A stretch of 64,000 nt of DNA, from positions 3,348,001 to 3,412,000 of the forward strand of contig OZ247430.1 of the NCBI GenBank assembly GCA_965232895.1. Direction: 5' to 3'. Under the pieces are notes generated by a model. That model searched no databases. It saw only the letters and a list, made by a program, of their open reading frames with translations, and had not been told where the DNA came from. A program made the translations under genes and the position numbers. Source of the stretch: Bin87 sp965232895 (lineage in GTDB: Bacteria; Chloroflexota; Dehalococcoidia; Lucifugimonadales; UBA3495). Shown piece by piece: positions 26,372-34,723 of the stretch (positions are counted from its first letter, which is position 1; each line of letters starts with the position of its first letter).

Positions 26372-27451
26372 ATGACAACCGTGACCGCGCACAATACCAA
26401 TGTATACGTCGGCCTGGCCGGCGAGAGCGCCCTGATCATCGGCGCCGAGGGCACTCCCCTGGGCGAGGGCGGCATGTACCGGCTCACCGAGGGCCAGTCC
26501 GAGTGGGACTGCATCGAGAATGGCCTGCCCGAAAACCCCCAGGTCCGCGCCCTGCTGGCCCATCCCGACCAGCCGGCCACAATTTTCGCCGGCACCCAGG
26601 ACGGCGTGTATCGCAGCGACGACCGTGGCGAGAACTGGAGCCGCACCGAAACGCTGAGCGGCGACGTGTGGTCGCTGGCCGCCCACCCCAACGACTCGTC
26701 GATCATGTTCGCCGGCTACGACGCCGGCCGCGTCTGCCGTTCCAGCGACGGCGGCCACACCTGGCAGCAGATGAACACCGCCGGGCTGGTGCATCCCCAC
26801 ATCACCATGAACCCCCACGAAATCTGCAAGCGGGTCATCGGCATCAGCATTGATCCTGCGTACCCTGATGACGTGTACGGGGCCATCGAAGTCGGCGGTC
26901 TCATCGCGTCCCGCGACGGCGGGGATACGTGGTCCTGCATCACCGACGGCCACTACACCCGCCTCGGGCCGGTGGACCTCCACGGCGTGCAGGTCAATCC
27001 GACCAAGCCCGGCCTGGTGTACATCATCACCCAGTTGGCAATGTTCCGCAGCCGGGAGCGCGGCGAGTCCTGGGAGTTCGTGCCCATCGAGGAAATGTTC
27101 GAGGGCGGCAGCTACTGCCGTGATCTGGTGGTGGATCCCACCGACCCCAACCGCATGTACCTGGCCGCCGGAGCCGGCGGTGGCAGCGCGCCGGCCGGCA
27201 CCATCGACGCCGGCGTACTGGTGCGGTCCACCGACGCCGGTGAGACCTGGGAGCGAGTGGACATCGGCGAGGTGGCGCCGGCGCGGATGTTCCAGATCGC
27301 CATCGACCGGAACGCGCCGCGCAACGTTTACTGCTGCGACCGCGACGGCCACGTCTATTGCAGCAACGACGGCGGCAACGAGTGGACCCGCACCGACGTG
27401 CCGGTGGAGATGTCCCGCGGCCGCCACGTTTACCCCATGGTTGCTGCCTAG
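26372..27451 (+). CDS. Asp-box (BNR/sialidase-like) beta-propeller protein
   Basis: The 359-residue protein contains several Asp-box motifs of S-x-D-x-G-x-x-W form: YRSDDRGENWSR, CRSSDGGHTWQQ, ASRDGGDTWSC, VRSTDAGETWER and YCSNDGGNEWTR. This repeat is shared by sialidases, Vps10-like and photosynthesis-assembly propellers. The catalytic Arg triad and Tyr/Glu of true sialidases are not apparent, so an enzyme call is not justified. No signal peptide is seen. An unusual Cys-rich pattern lies near ICKRVIG and SYCRDL. It is followed by a palindromic repeat and a gene of unknown function. Confidence 0.8.
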   Translation: MTTVTAHNTNVYVGLAGESALIIGAEGTPLGEGGMYRLTEGQSEWDCIENGLPENPQVRALLAHPDQPATIFAGTQDGVYRSDDRGENWSRTETLSGDVWSLAAHPNDSSIMFAGYDAGRVCRSSDGGHTWQQMNTAGLVHPHITMNPHEICKRVIGISIDPAYPDDVYGAIEVGGLIASRDGGDTWSCITDGHYTRLGPVDLHGVQVNPTKPGLVYIITQLAMFRSRERGESWEFVPIEEMFEGGSYCRDLVVDPTDPNRMYLAAGAGGGSAPAGTIDAGVLVRSTDAGETWERVDIGEVAPARMFQIAIDRNAPRNVYCCDRDGHVYCSNDGGNEWTRTDVPVEMSRGRHVYPMVAA

Positions 27452-27476
27452 GACCGTCTTTGAATCGAGACCGTTT

Positions 27477-27506
27477 GGCAGGGGCGAATAATTATTCGCC
27501 CCTGCC
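27477..27506. repeat. Palindromic repeat GGGGCGAAT type, copy 2
   Basis: This perfect 15-bp inverted repeat (GGCAGGGGCGAATAA and its complement) lies between the Asp-box protein and the next gene. It is the longest and most perfect of three family members in the window. Confidence 0.85.
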
Positions 27507-27546
27507 TGATGCGCGGCCCCAGATAGATCACCGGAGGAATCGCACC

Positions 27547-28167
27547 GTGCCATCCAACCCGTTGTGGAATGCCACCTTCCGCGTCGGCGAGGCCGACCTC
27601 GAATACATGGCCCTCGAAGCCGAGAATTTACCCGAATCGCTGCATGGCTACCAACTGGCCAGGAGCGGCCCGCTGGACAACCAGGAGATGGCCGAGAACG
27701 GCTTCAAGGGCAGCACGGCCGACCGTTTTCGCAACGCCGGGCGCATCGGCGGATTCATGCGCGAGTTCGTTCCCACCGCTGACGTGACGCCGGCCAGCGG
27801 AGTGGATTTCGTGGGCGCCACGGTGGTTCACCTGTTTGAGAACCCGGACCAGGTGTTGGGATGGATGTCCGATATATTCGTCAAGGACTTTGAGGAAAAC
27901 ATTGGGGAGAGTGTCGGCTCCGGACAGCAGATAGTGTCGGTGCAGAAGGTCGAAACGAGCGGGTTCTACGACGAGTCGGTGGGGTTGTACGTGCTACAGG
28001 GCGGACCGGCAGGCCTGCTGTCCTCCACGGTGATCGACTTCCGCGTCGGCCGCCTGCTGGGCGTGGCGTTCGTGGGATCCATAGGCGAGCATGACCGGAC
28101 GCCGCTGGCCACCGAGATGGCGCTGGCGTTGGAAAAACGCATGGTACAGATTGCCCTGGGCGTTTGA
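27547..28167 (+). CDS. Conserved hypothetical protein, 206 residues
   Basis: I do not recognise this protein. The GTG at 27547 was chosen because GGAGGA lies seven bases upstream and the hydrophilic start (PSNPLWNATFRVGEADLEYM) follows. There is no signal peptide or membrane helix. The C-terminal half alternates short hydrophobic strands (VVHLFENPDQVLGWMSDIF, STVIDFRVGRLLGVAFVGS) and ends in an amphipathic helix, a pattern resembling small sensor-like alpha/beta domains. It is downstream of the Asp-box gene and 21 bp before a DNA methyltransferase, and could be co-transcribed with either. Confidence 0.7.
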   Translation: MPSNPLWNATFRVGEADLEYMALEAENLPESLHGYQLARSGPLDNQEMAENGFKGSTADRFRNAGRIGGFMREFVPTADVTPASGVDFVGATVVHLFENPDQVLGWMSDIFVKDFEENIGESVGSGQQIVSVQKVETSGFYDESVGLYVLQGGPAGLLSSTVIDFRVGRLLGVAFVGSIGEHDRTPLATEMALALEKRMVQIALGV

Positions 28168-28188
28168 CCGCAGGTAAAGGCGCACACC

Positions 28189-29106
28189 ATGCAACTCCAG
28201 CTCAAACCTGAAGTCACGCCGGGCGGGACTGAAACTGACACGCCGGAGTGGATGAAATTGCCGGCCTCTGTCGGGCAGCCGGTAATGGTTTGCGAGGATA
28301 ATATCAGTTTCATGGACCGGCTGGAGGCTGCCGGCCTGCGAATGAAGTTGATCGTTACCTCTCCTCCGTACAACCTGGGAAAGGACTACGAAACCAGAGC
28401 ATCCCTTGACGAGTATCTGGAATCCCAGGCTGAAGTGATCAAGAGATGCGTGCAGCTGCTGCACCCCCAGGGGTCAATCTGCTGGCAGGTTGGCAACTAC
28501 GTTGATCGCGGCGAAATCGTGCCTCTCGATACGGCGCTTTATCCGATATTTCGCGCCGAGGGCTTGAAACTGCGGAATCGGATCATTTGGCATTTTGGGC
28601 ATGGGCTGCATTCCACCAGACGATTGTCAGGACGATATGAAACCATCAACTGGTGGACGCGGAGCGACGACTACACTTGGAACCTGGACCCCATCCGGGT
28701 GCCGGCCAAATATCCCGAGAAGCGTTATTACAAAGGCCCCAACGTCGGCAAATTGTCCGGAAATCCGAACGGGAAAAACCCCAGCGACGTGTGGGAATTT
28801 CCTAACGTCAAAAGCAATCATCCGGAGAAAACCATTCATCCGTGTCAATTTCCGGTGGAGCTGGTTGAACGGCTCGTGCTGTCAATGACTGACGAAGGTG
28901 ACGCGGTGTTCGACCCGTACATGGGCGTCGGGTCATCGGTGGTTGCTGCCCTGATGCACGGACGGATCGGCTATGGATGCGACGTCGTCCCCGAATACGT
29001 GGAGATCGCCCGGCAAAGAGTACGCCAATGGGAGCAAGGCGTTTTGAAGACCCGCCCCATGGGTAAGCCGATATACGATCCTTCCCTGCCCAGGGGAGGC
29101 CACTGA
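28189..29106 (+). CDS. Type II DNA methyltransferase (beta class, SPPY catalytic motif)
   Basis: The 305-residue SAM-dependent DNA methyltransferase has its catalytic motif IV, TSPPYNLGKDY, near residue 57 ahead of the SAM-binding motif I, FDPYMGVGSS, near residue 240, the beta-class order. SPPY rather than DPPY favours N4-cytosine methylation, as in the BglII/BstYI enzymes, but N6-adenine cannot be excluded. The target-recognition region lies between the motifs. Its stop TGA (29104-29106) overlaps by one base the ATG of a BglII-like endonuclease, so the two form a type II restriction-modification pair and this protein should protect host DNA. Confidence 0.9.
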   Translation: MQLQLKPEVTPGGTETDTPEWMKLPASVGQPVMVCEDNISFMDRLEAAGLRMKLIVTSPPYNLGKDYETRASLDEYLESQAEVIKRCVQLLHPQGSICWQVGNYVDRGEIVPLDTALYPIFRAEGLKLRNRIIWHFGHGLHSTRRLSGRYETINWWTRSDDYTWNLDPIRVPAKYPEKRYYKGPNVGKLSGNPNGKNPSDVWEFPNVKSNHPEKTIHPCQFPVELVERLVLSMTDEGDAVFDPYMGVGSSVVAALMHGRIGYGCDVVPEYVEIARQRVRQWEQGVLKTRPMGKPIYDPSLPRGGH

Positions 29107-29717
29107 TGAAAATATCGGCCAAGTATTCTCACCTCAACGGTGAAGAATATCTGCGGGTCCACAGGCGTCAGCTTTGGCGCGAAGTCCAGTCCGTCGTCAA
29201 GAACGTGGATGCAAGCGAGTGCAAGACCAAGAAATCCAAGGAATCACAAAAGCAAGGGCAAATGTTGTATTCGCCCACCGACCTGAATGCAGCTTTCAAA
29301 AGGGAATTCGAAGCGCTGGGCTGGAGACAGGAACGCCGCAGCTTCTGGGTTACGTCTGACGAACGTCTAATGCGCCGGATACATAGCCTCACACCGGACG
29401 AGCAAAAACGCGAGATCGAGGAAGCGGGTCACAGGCCCTACGGTTCCTATAATCAGACTGATTTTGTCAAAGACCGGGTGGCCGTCGAAGTCCAATTTGG
29501 CAAATACGCCTTCGTTGCGCACGACTTGTTCGTGAAACACCTGCACTTCTACGTGTCAGACACCATCGACGTCGGGATCGAAATTCTCCCTATGAAGGCC
29601 TTGGAACAGGAGATGTCTTCGGGTGTGCCCTACTACGAGCGCGACTTGGTGAACGTGCTCCGTCAGGGTAGAGGGGTTCCGGCCGTGCCTCTGGTCCTGT
29701 TGGGGGTGGCTCCATGA
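29106..29717 (+). CDS. BglII/BstYI-type restriction endonuclease
   Basis: The 203-residue protein matches the BglII/BstYI endonuclease family by the segment QTDFVKDRVAVEVQFGKYAF around residues 117-136. This supplies the metal-binding Asp and the E-x-Q variant of the usual E-x-K motif, which is characteristic of BglII. The following VAHDLFVKHLHFYVSDTIDV and IEILPMKAL also fit. Members cut GATC-centred sites (AGATCT or RGATCY), which is the expected but unproven specificity. The gene starts on the last base of the methyltransferase stop, so the two are translationally coupled. The catalytic segment is intact. Confidence 0.88.
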   Translation: MKISAKYSHLNGEEYLRVHRRQLWREVQSVVKNVDASECKTKKSKESQKQGQMLYSPTDLNAAFKREFEALGWRQERRSFWVTSDERLMRRIHSLTPDEQKREIEEAGHRPYGSYNQTDFVKDRVAVEVQFGKYAFVAHDLFVKHLHFYVSDTIDVGIEILPMKALEQEMSSGVPYYERDLVNVLRQGRGVPAVPLVLLGVAP

Positions 29718-29785
29718 GAGGCGTCTCCGGGTGCTGGCCGGTGCCTCCGGCAGTTAGCCAATCCAAGCCGCCTGTCTATCCTCGG

Positions 29786-30052
29786 TTATAGTGGTAATGC
29801 TTCTTTCCATGCCAGCATCAACCGTTCGCCCTTCGGTTCGGGAATTGGGTCGCCGAACTCCTGCGCCGTTTTGAGCCATAGGTCAATTGCCTGGGTAATC
29901 TGCTCCGACGCTAAAATCCTGCCATGCTCACGATATTTATCGCACCGGCTTTCCGGGTTCCGGCGCAAGCCGGAACGACGTGTTTCCCACAGTGGATCCC
30001 AAGGGCTCTGAACAGTTGCCTGCCGTCGTGTTTCATCGGTGGGGTTGGTCAT
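29786..30052 (-). pseudogene. hicB: Broken hicB-like antitoxin fused to repeat-derived sequence
   Basis: Only the C-terminal part of a HicB-type antitoxin is recognisable (EQITQAIDLWLKTAQEFGDP, IPEPKGERL). The region before it (WETRRSGLRRNPESRCDKYR) is a translation of a palindromic repeat, GTTCCGGCGCAAGCCGGAAC at about 29955-29975. The normal HicB N-terminus is gone and no hicA toxin gene is adjacent. The frame happens to stay open for 88 codons, but the protein is very unlikely to be functional. Confidence 0.65.
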
Positions 30053-30073
30053 GGTCGGCCTAACGGTCGTTGA

Positions 30074-30910
30074 CTATGAACCCGGCGCGGTACCCGTGGC
30101 GGGAACCTCAACGCCGACGTTCAACAATGACGGGTCGATCAGGATTATTGCCAGCATTCCCCAGCCGAGGATCAGTCCCACGGCGACCACCGCTATTTCG
30201 GCGAAGCTCAGGGGCATCCAGCCCAGCCGGATACCCAGCCGATGCTGCCAGAACCGGTTGATGTTGGTTTGCGCGTGCCAGAGTATCCACGACAGCAGCG
30301 TGACCTGTCCGACGTTGATGGCGATATATGCCGCCTGCTGGGACGTGGTCAGAGGACCCTCGGCCGGCAGGATGAAGGACACCATCCCCAGGAGGACGAC
30401 CCCGAAGTAAATCAGCACAATGCGGGCCGGGCTGAGAGTCGTGGGGACGCCGCGTTGCTCCATCAGTTCCTGGTACACCCGCATGTGGGCGTGGAGCCGG
30501 AAGAACTGGTATATCGGTACCAGGAGCGACAGGGCGTGCATCACCGGGAAGGCGATTTGGCCGGTGTGCTCCCGGTATTGCCGCCAAGTGGCAAACATCC
30601 AGTAAAAGACGTAGAGGCCGGAACTGAGCACCGTCAGCGCGATAATGCGGCCGGGAGGAATGTAGTAGGGGAACGCGTCGTCTCGCGGCGCCGCGTACGC
30701 GGGTTCCGGAGCGATTGGGGCGCTGCCGGCAGCGGGGGCGTCACGTTCCGGCGCATATGGAGCGCCGGCCAGACGGTCGATCTCGGCGGAGGCTGCCGGC
30801 GCATCGCCGGCGGGATGGAGTTCGGCTCCGCAAACACCGCAGAAACGGTGGTCAGCGGCGTGAGCCGAACCGCACCGCTGACATACCAAAGAGTCGCCGG
30901 AAGTGGTCAT
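30074..30910 (-). CDS. Zinc-ribbon membrane protein (DUF4234-like)
   Basis: The 278-residue protein has an N-terminal zinc ribbon made of CQRCGSAHA and HRFCGVCGAE (two C-x-x-C knuckles, residues ~10-33), an Ala/Pro-rich linker to residue ~85, and then a membrane domain. That domain begins PPGRIIALTVLSSGLYVFYW, close to the DUF4234 pattern, and holds about four predicted helices. A short charged loop WRQYREH follows the first helix. Function is unknown; the layout suggests a membrane sensor or scaffold. It is transcribed with the FAH gene at its 5' side, separated by a palindromic repeat. Confidence 0.8.
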   Translation of the reverse strand: MTTSGDSLVCQRCGSAHAADHRFCGVCGAELHPAGDAPAASAEIDRLAGAPYAPERDAPAAGSAPIAPEPAYAAPRDDAFPYYIPPGRIIALTVLSSGLYVFYWMFATWRQYREHTGQIAFPVMHALSLLVPIYQFFRLHAHMRVYQELMEQRGVPTTLSPARIVLIYFGVVLLGMVSFILPAEGPLTTSQQAAYIAINVGQVTLLSWILWHAQTNINRFWQHRLGIRLGWMPLSFAEIAVVAVGLILGWGMLAIILIDPSLLNVGVEVPATGTAPGS

Positions 30911-30936
30911 GATCTACTGGCGACTGCGCCAATGCG

Positions 30937-30964
30937 GTAGGGGCGAATAATCATTCGCCCCTGC
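30937..30964. repeat. Palindromic repeat GGGGCGAAT type, copy 3
   Basis: The stem GTAGGGGCGAAT / ATTCGCCCCTGC lies between the FAH stop and the zinc-ribbon gene start on the minus strand, in the same kind of intra-operon position as the copy at 22366. Confidence 0.8.
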
Positions 30965-30985
30965 TTCCTTCAAATGCCGTTCCAA

Positions 30986-31771
30986 TCAGGCCTTGCCCCA
31001 CACCACCGGATTGCTCAGCGTGCCGATCCCATTGACGGTGATGTCGCAGACGTCTCCGTCCTTCATGTTCTCCGTGGCACCGTCGGTGCCCATCCAGAGA
31101 ACGTCGCCGGGAATCAGGGTGAGGTACTTGCTCATGTCGCTGATGTACTCGCGGATGCCGAAGATCGCGGTGTTGAGGTCGTACTCGCCGACGACGCGCT
31201 CGTTGACCTGGATGGTGACGTGCAGATCGTCGGGGTCCAGGCCGGTGGCGATCCACGGCCCCATGGGCTTGAAGGTGTCGGTGTTCTTGGCGCGCCACAT
31301 GGTGCGGTCGTTGCGCTGCCAGTAGCGTTCGCTCACGTCGTTGCCGATGGTGTAGCCGAGGACGTAGTCCAGGGCCTCGTCCTGGCTGACGTTGCGGCAC
31401 TCCTTGCCGATGACCACCACCACCTCGCCCTCGTACTGCAGCTCCTCGGTGGCGTCGGCCGGCACCATGATGGGGTCACCCTGGCCGGTTAGGGCGTTAA
31501 CCGCGCGGTAGCCCACGTCGGCCTTCTTGGGCAGGTTGGGTTCCTCGCCGCGCATGTGGGCTGCCCAGGTGACGTGCTCGGGGAAGTTGATGCCGGCGGC
31601 GTAGAAGGTGGGCGGAACCACCGGCGCCAGCAGCTTGACCGAACTCAAAGCGTACTTGCTGCCCGACTCTTTCAGGCCGTCGAACAGGCCTCCCTGGACT
31701 TCCACGACGGTATCGCCGTCAACGATGCCGTGGGCTACTCGATCTCCCGTGCGAAACCTGCAAATCAGCAT
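30986..31771 (-). CDS. Fumarylacetoacetate hydrolase (FAH) family enzyme
   Basis: The 261-residue protein belongs to the FAH superfamily, metal-dependent hydrolases, isomerases and decarboxylases of aromatic breakdown intermediates. The family core is clear: YAAGINFPEH at the start of the catalytic domain, the metal-site motif QYEGEVVVVIGKECRNV, the segment GYTIGNDVSERYWQ and KPMGPWIATG before the C-terminal strand set. The ATG at 31771 was chosen for the AGGAGG just upstream; the open frame continues 22 codons further. The exact substrate cannot be assigned. It lacks the long N-terminal domain of eukaryotic FAH, as is normal for bacterial relatives. Confidence 0.9.
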   Translation of the reverse strand: MLICRFRTGDRVAHGIVDGDTVVEVQGGLFDGLKESGSKYALSSVKLLAPVVPPTFYAAGINFPEHVTWAAHMRGEEPNLPKKADVGYRAVNALTGQGDPIMVPADATEELQYEGEVVVVIGKECRNVSQDEALDYVLGYTIGNDVSERYWQRNDRTMWRAKNTDTFKPMGPWIATGLDPDDLHVTIQVNERVVGEYDLNTAIFGIREYISDMSKYLTLIPGDVLWMGTDGATENMKDGDVCDITVNGIGTLSNPVVWGKA

Positions 31772-31868
31772 GGCCGTCGCCTCCTGTGGTGCGGTGAGTG
31801 ATGGTATCGGTATTGTCGGCGTCAATTCTGGCATCATCGCTGGACAGGGTCAAGCAAGCGATGCTGCG

Positions 31869-32285
31869 TCAGTTGTCGGGCGGCAGCAATCGTTCGGGGG
31901 CAACGGTGCTCGTCAGCAGAGCATGGATGCGATCGGCGAATGCGTCGGCCTGTCGGCAAGCGTCGGCAGCTTGGATTTCGTTGAAGACCGTTACGACAAC
32001 GTAATCCGCGGATATGCGCATTGGGGCAAGTCGTCCAATAACAGAGCTCCATCCGCTTTCAACTAATCCCGGCTGTACTATATGCCGGCTGAACAAAATG
32101 CTGACGCCGCGATGATTTCGGGTGCTGATTTCATATAGTTCCAACGAAGCCTTTGCGGCGTGGAATACCGCATAATAAGCACGGGAAATCGCGTCGGCGT
32201 AGAAACCATGCTGAAGACAAAGCCGGGCGACTTGAAGGCAATCCTCAGCCCGTAGCCATTCCGCAATCGCCTGGGATTCGCTCAC
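31869..32285 (-). CDS. HEPN-domain toxin of an MNT-HEPN pair
   Basis: The 138-residue all-helical HEPN-domain protein contains RAYYAVFHAA, giving the R-x(4-6)-H pattern used by HEPN ribonucleases. The start GTG (32283-32285) overlaps the stop of the upstream nucleotidyltransferase gene as GTGA, so the pair is translationally coupled. In known MNT-HEPN modules the HEPN protein is an RNase toxin that the partner silences by adding AMP to a Tyr near the active site; the YY in the motif could be that target. The ~30-residue tail after KASLELYE is more variable. Confidence 0.82.
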   Translation of the reverse strand: MSESQAIAEWLRAEDCLQVARLCLQHGFYADAISRAYYAVFHAAKASLELYEISTRNHRGVSILFSRHIVQPGLVESGWSSVIGRLAPMRISADYVVVTVFNEIQAADACRQADAFADRIHALLTSTVAPERLLPPDN

Positions 32286-32617
32286 AACGCACTAACCCCG
32301 TCTTTCGCCAAGTTGTAAATCCAGCCTTTCTGGCGCTTCGATTCTTCCCATTCCGTCATGGTGTACGGGAAAATTGTTGGAGCCACAAAGAAGATAGTCG
32401 TGTCCAGCAGAATTCCCAGGTCAGCAATATCCCGCGCCTTCTCGCGGTCGTCTCCCTTGACTAGCACCAATGTGTTGAAATCCACGTCAAGGTCGGAAAT
32501 TCCCCGCGCGTACGGCCCAAAGATGATGATGTCCTCCACCAGGCCGGGGAATTTTTCCTCCAATTGCCGGCGGTATTCGTCCACCCAAGCCTGTTCGTCA
32601 GCGCTCAAGTTCAGCAT
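32282..32617 (-). CDS. Minimal nucleotidyltransferase (MNT) antitoxin with altered GS motif
   Basis: The 111-residue minimal nucleotidyltransferase has as its core DIIIFGPYARGISDLDVDF, corresponding to the family's G-S-x(8-10)-D-x-D signature, with D-L-D as metal ligands. The Ser after the Gly is replaced by Pro (FGP), an unusual change at the phosphate-binding turn. The ATG at 32617 (MLNLSADEQAW) was preferred to a long, low-quality upstream extension. It precedes the HEPN gene and overlaps it by four bases. It should act as antitoxin, either by modifying HEPN or by binding it if the Pro substitution impairs catalysis. Confidence 0.78.
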   Translation of the reverse strand: MLNLSADEQAWVDEYRRQLEEKFPGLVEDIIIFGPYARGISDLDVDFNTLVLVKGDDREKARDIADLGILLDTTIFFVAPTIFPYTMTEWEESKRQKGWIYNLAKDGVSAL

Positions 32618-32816
32618 TTTGCCCAGCCTCCGTCGATCAGTTGCTGCGGTCGCGCGGCATCCGTTGCGTTGCGGGTTCAATTCTAGCATCCGGCAACGGG
32701 CTGCTATGGCAAATTGGGTTTGCCAGCCGTGTGGTAACATGTTCGCCGTCGTACCGGCAGCCTGACGCTGTCGTGCGCAACAATAAGCGACCACGGCAAG
32801 CAGGTGCGGATAGAGT

Positions 32817-33584
32817 ATGCAGCAGCCCGAAACCACACTGATTTACTGGGCGCCCAGCCGGGTGAGATTCAACCTGACCCTGATCCTCGCCGCCGCCGTC
32901 ATCCTCTTTGGCCTGTACCAACTGTTCACCGAGGCCCGCCGCGGGGACGATGTTCCTGTTGAACCTGCTGCCCAGACCCAGGATGCGGGAGGAGAGGGCG
33001 AAACGGCGTCCAGCCGGAGCAGCGGCAGCGGGGCCTGGTTGCTGATTGTCGTCGGCCTGGGTGTGGGGGCCTATTCATGGCTCACGTCGCCGCGGCAGTA
33101 CCGCGTCTATTCCGACGCGCTGATCATCATGTTCGGCACACCCCGACGCCGCACCATCCACTTCAGCGACATTCGTGAAGTTGCCAGCGACCGCGGGTTC
33201 ATGGGCGACCCCCTGCGCGTGTACACCAACAACCGCAAGCGCGTTCCTATCCAGGTGCGTGAGCCGGAGGAAATGCACCGGTACCTGGACTCGGCCCTGG
33301 CTGACTTCCGCCGAGCCTACCCCCAGTACGCGCCGCCGGAAGAACCCGAATCGGGTGAGGACGCGCCCGACGTCGTGGAATCCACCACCTCCGACATGAC
33401 CGATGCCACCGCCGCTGCCGGTCCCGGAACGGCGACTAACGGAACCGCCGAGGCCGAGCCGGCGCCACCGGTTGAGCCGGATGACGCACCGGAGCGCAGC
33501 CCGCGCTCCCGACGCCGCAGCCTCCGCGACGACGCGCCGGCGGACGACGATGGCGGGGGCGAGAACCGGCCCCGCATCAGCTAA
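32817..33584 (+). CDS. Two-helix membrane protein with PH-like domain and acidic tail
   Basis: The 255-residue protein has a first membrane helix (FNLTLILAAAVILFGLYQLF) at residues ~18-37, a charged low-complexity loop, and a second helix (GAWLLIVVGLGVGAYSWL) at ~72-89. A soluble region with the strand pattern of bacterial PH domains follows (YRVYSDALIIMFGTPRRRTI, FSDIREVASD, KRVPIQVREP). The last ~80 residues are Ala/Pro/Glu-rich and disordered, ending in basic RSRRRSLRDD. Function is unknown. It is divergent from the MNT-HEPN genes and its stop is 8 bases from the 3' end of the interrupted mcrC. Confidence 0.72.
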   Translation: MQQPETTLIYWAPSRVRFNLTLILAAAVILFGLYQLFTEARRGDDVPVEPAAQTQDAGGEGETASSRSSGSGAWLLIVVGLGVGAYSWLTSPRQYRVYSDALIIMFGTPRRRTIHFSDIREVASDRGFMGDPLRVYTNNRKRVPIQVREPEEMHRYLDSALADFRRAYPQYAPPEEPESGEDAPDVVESTTSDMTDATAAAGPGTATNGTAEAEPAPPVEPDDAPERSPRSRRRSLRDDAPADDDGGGENRPRIS

Positions 33585-33592
33585 CGCAACCC

Positions 33593-34723
33593 CTACGGTT
33601 CCTCGTCCGCGATCCGCAGCAGTTGCTGGCGGATGGTCGGCGTGTCGGCCGCGAGGTCAACGGTGGCGAAGCGCACGCGATGGCCCTGGATTATCGCCGC
33701 TTCGTCGTAGTCCGCGCCGAGCGCCGGGTAGAGCAGCACGCCGGTCGCGGTGCTCCATAGCGGGTCGCCGGTGTCCTCCTAGGAACGCAGGTAGGCGTAC
33801 ATCTGGTAGATGTTCTCGGACTTGAAGGTATGATTGCCGTGTTGTCCGGCAGTTACGATTGACATGAACTTGGTATCAATGACGATGCGCCGGCCGCCTG
33901 ACGCGATACGTGCTGCAGACCGCTCCAGCGTGATGTCGGTGATCATCTGAGGCATCAGATCGCGCACGCTGGGACTGCCCTCTTCCAGGCGCCAACTCAT
34001 GTGCTGTCCGTGCCTAACGTTCCAACCGCGATCCCGCAAAACCGCTTCGTAGAAGCCGGCCACCGCATACTCGTACAGTTTCCAGCCGGGGTTGGCATCG
34101 CGATTCGCCATTGCCAGCAAAGCGTTTCCCGCCGCCTCGGTGGGAATGACGAGGTCGAAGGCCAATCGCGGGGCCGCCAGCATGCGCCGTTCCTCGGCAT
34201 CCATCCACCCCGCGCCGCTGCTCAGCATTTGGCCGCTGATGCGTCTGGCATCTGGTTCGTCTCGGACGCCGGTCTGCGCCATCCTCGCGGCCAGCTCGCG
34301 GCACCTTCGCTCCAGTGGTTCCCTTCTGACGATCCGGGCGAGCAGTAGCAACGCTTCTCGAACGCACCGGTTGCGGGGGGTGTCGATGGTGAGTTCGTCA
34401 AACGCGCACGCCACCTGCCCGCGCTGCAGCAACTGCCCCCGTTCGGTGCGCAGCAGGTCGATTTTTCCGCGCACACGGTTGAGGACGTCGGTCCGCCGGC
34501 GGTAGCCCACGGCGAGGTTGCGCCGCATACGGCGCTCCGCGGCGTTGGCGAGCAGTTCTGCCACCAGTTCCGGTATGTCGTCCGGCGCCTCTTCCAGTGC
34601 AACCCGTCGCGCGTCCGGCAGTTCCCGGTACAGTTGGGAGGCGTATAGCAGCAGCAGCCAAATGTTGCGCACCGGGATCCGGCCGATCAAGCTGGAGGAA
34701 GAGGTTTCCTCCGAGGAGGTCAT
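33593..34723 (-). pseudogene. mcrC: McrC-type restriction subunit interrupted by an in-frame TAG
   Basis: McrC is the partner that completes the McrBC complex, which cleaves methylated DNA. The first 314 codons read as McrC (GRIPVRNIWLLLLYASQLY at the start, then RRIVIDTKFMS, the conserved nuclease strand, and NIYQMYAYLRS). A TAG at 33779-33781 follows. In the same frame another 61 codons continue with the expected McrC C-terminus, EDTGDPLWSTATGVLLYPAL, to a stop at 33593-33595. The interruption removes the last strand and helix of the nuclease domain. The ATG overlaps the mcrB stop as ATGA. It may be a fresh nonsense mutation, a sequencing error or a readthrough site; everything else is intact. 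Confidence 0.85.
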
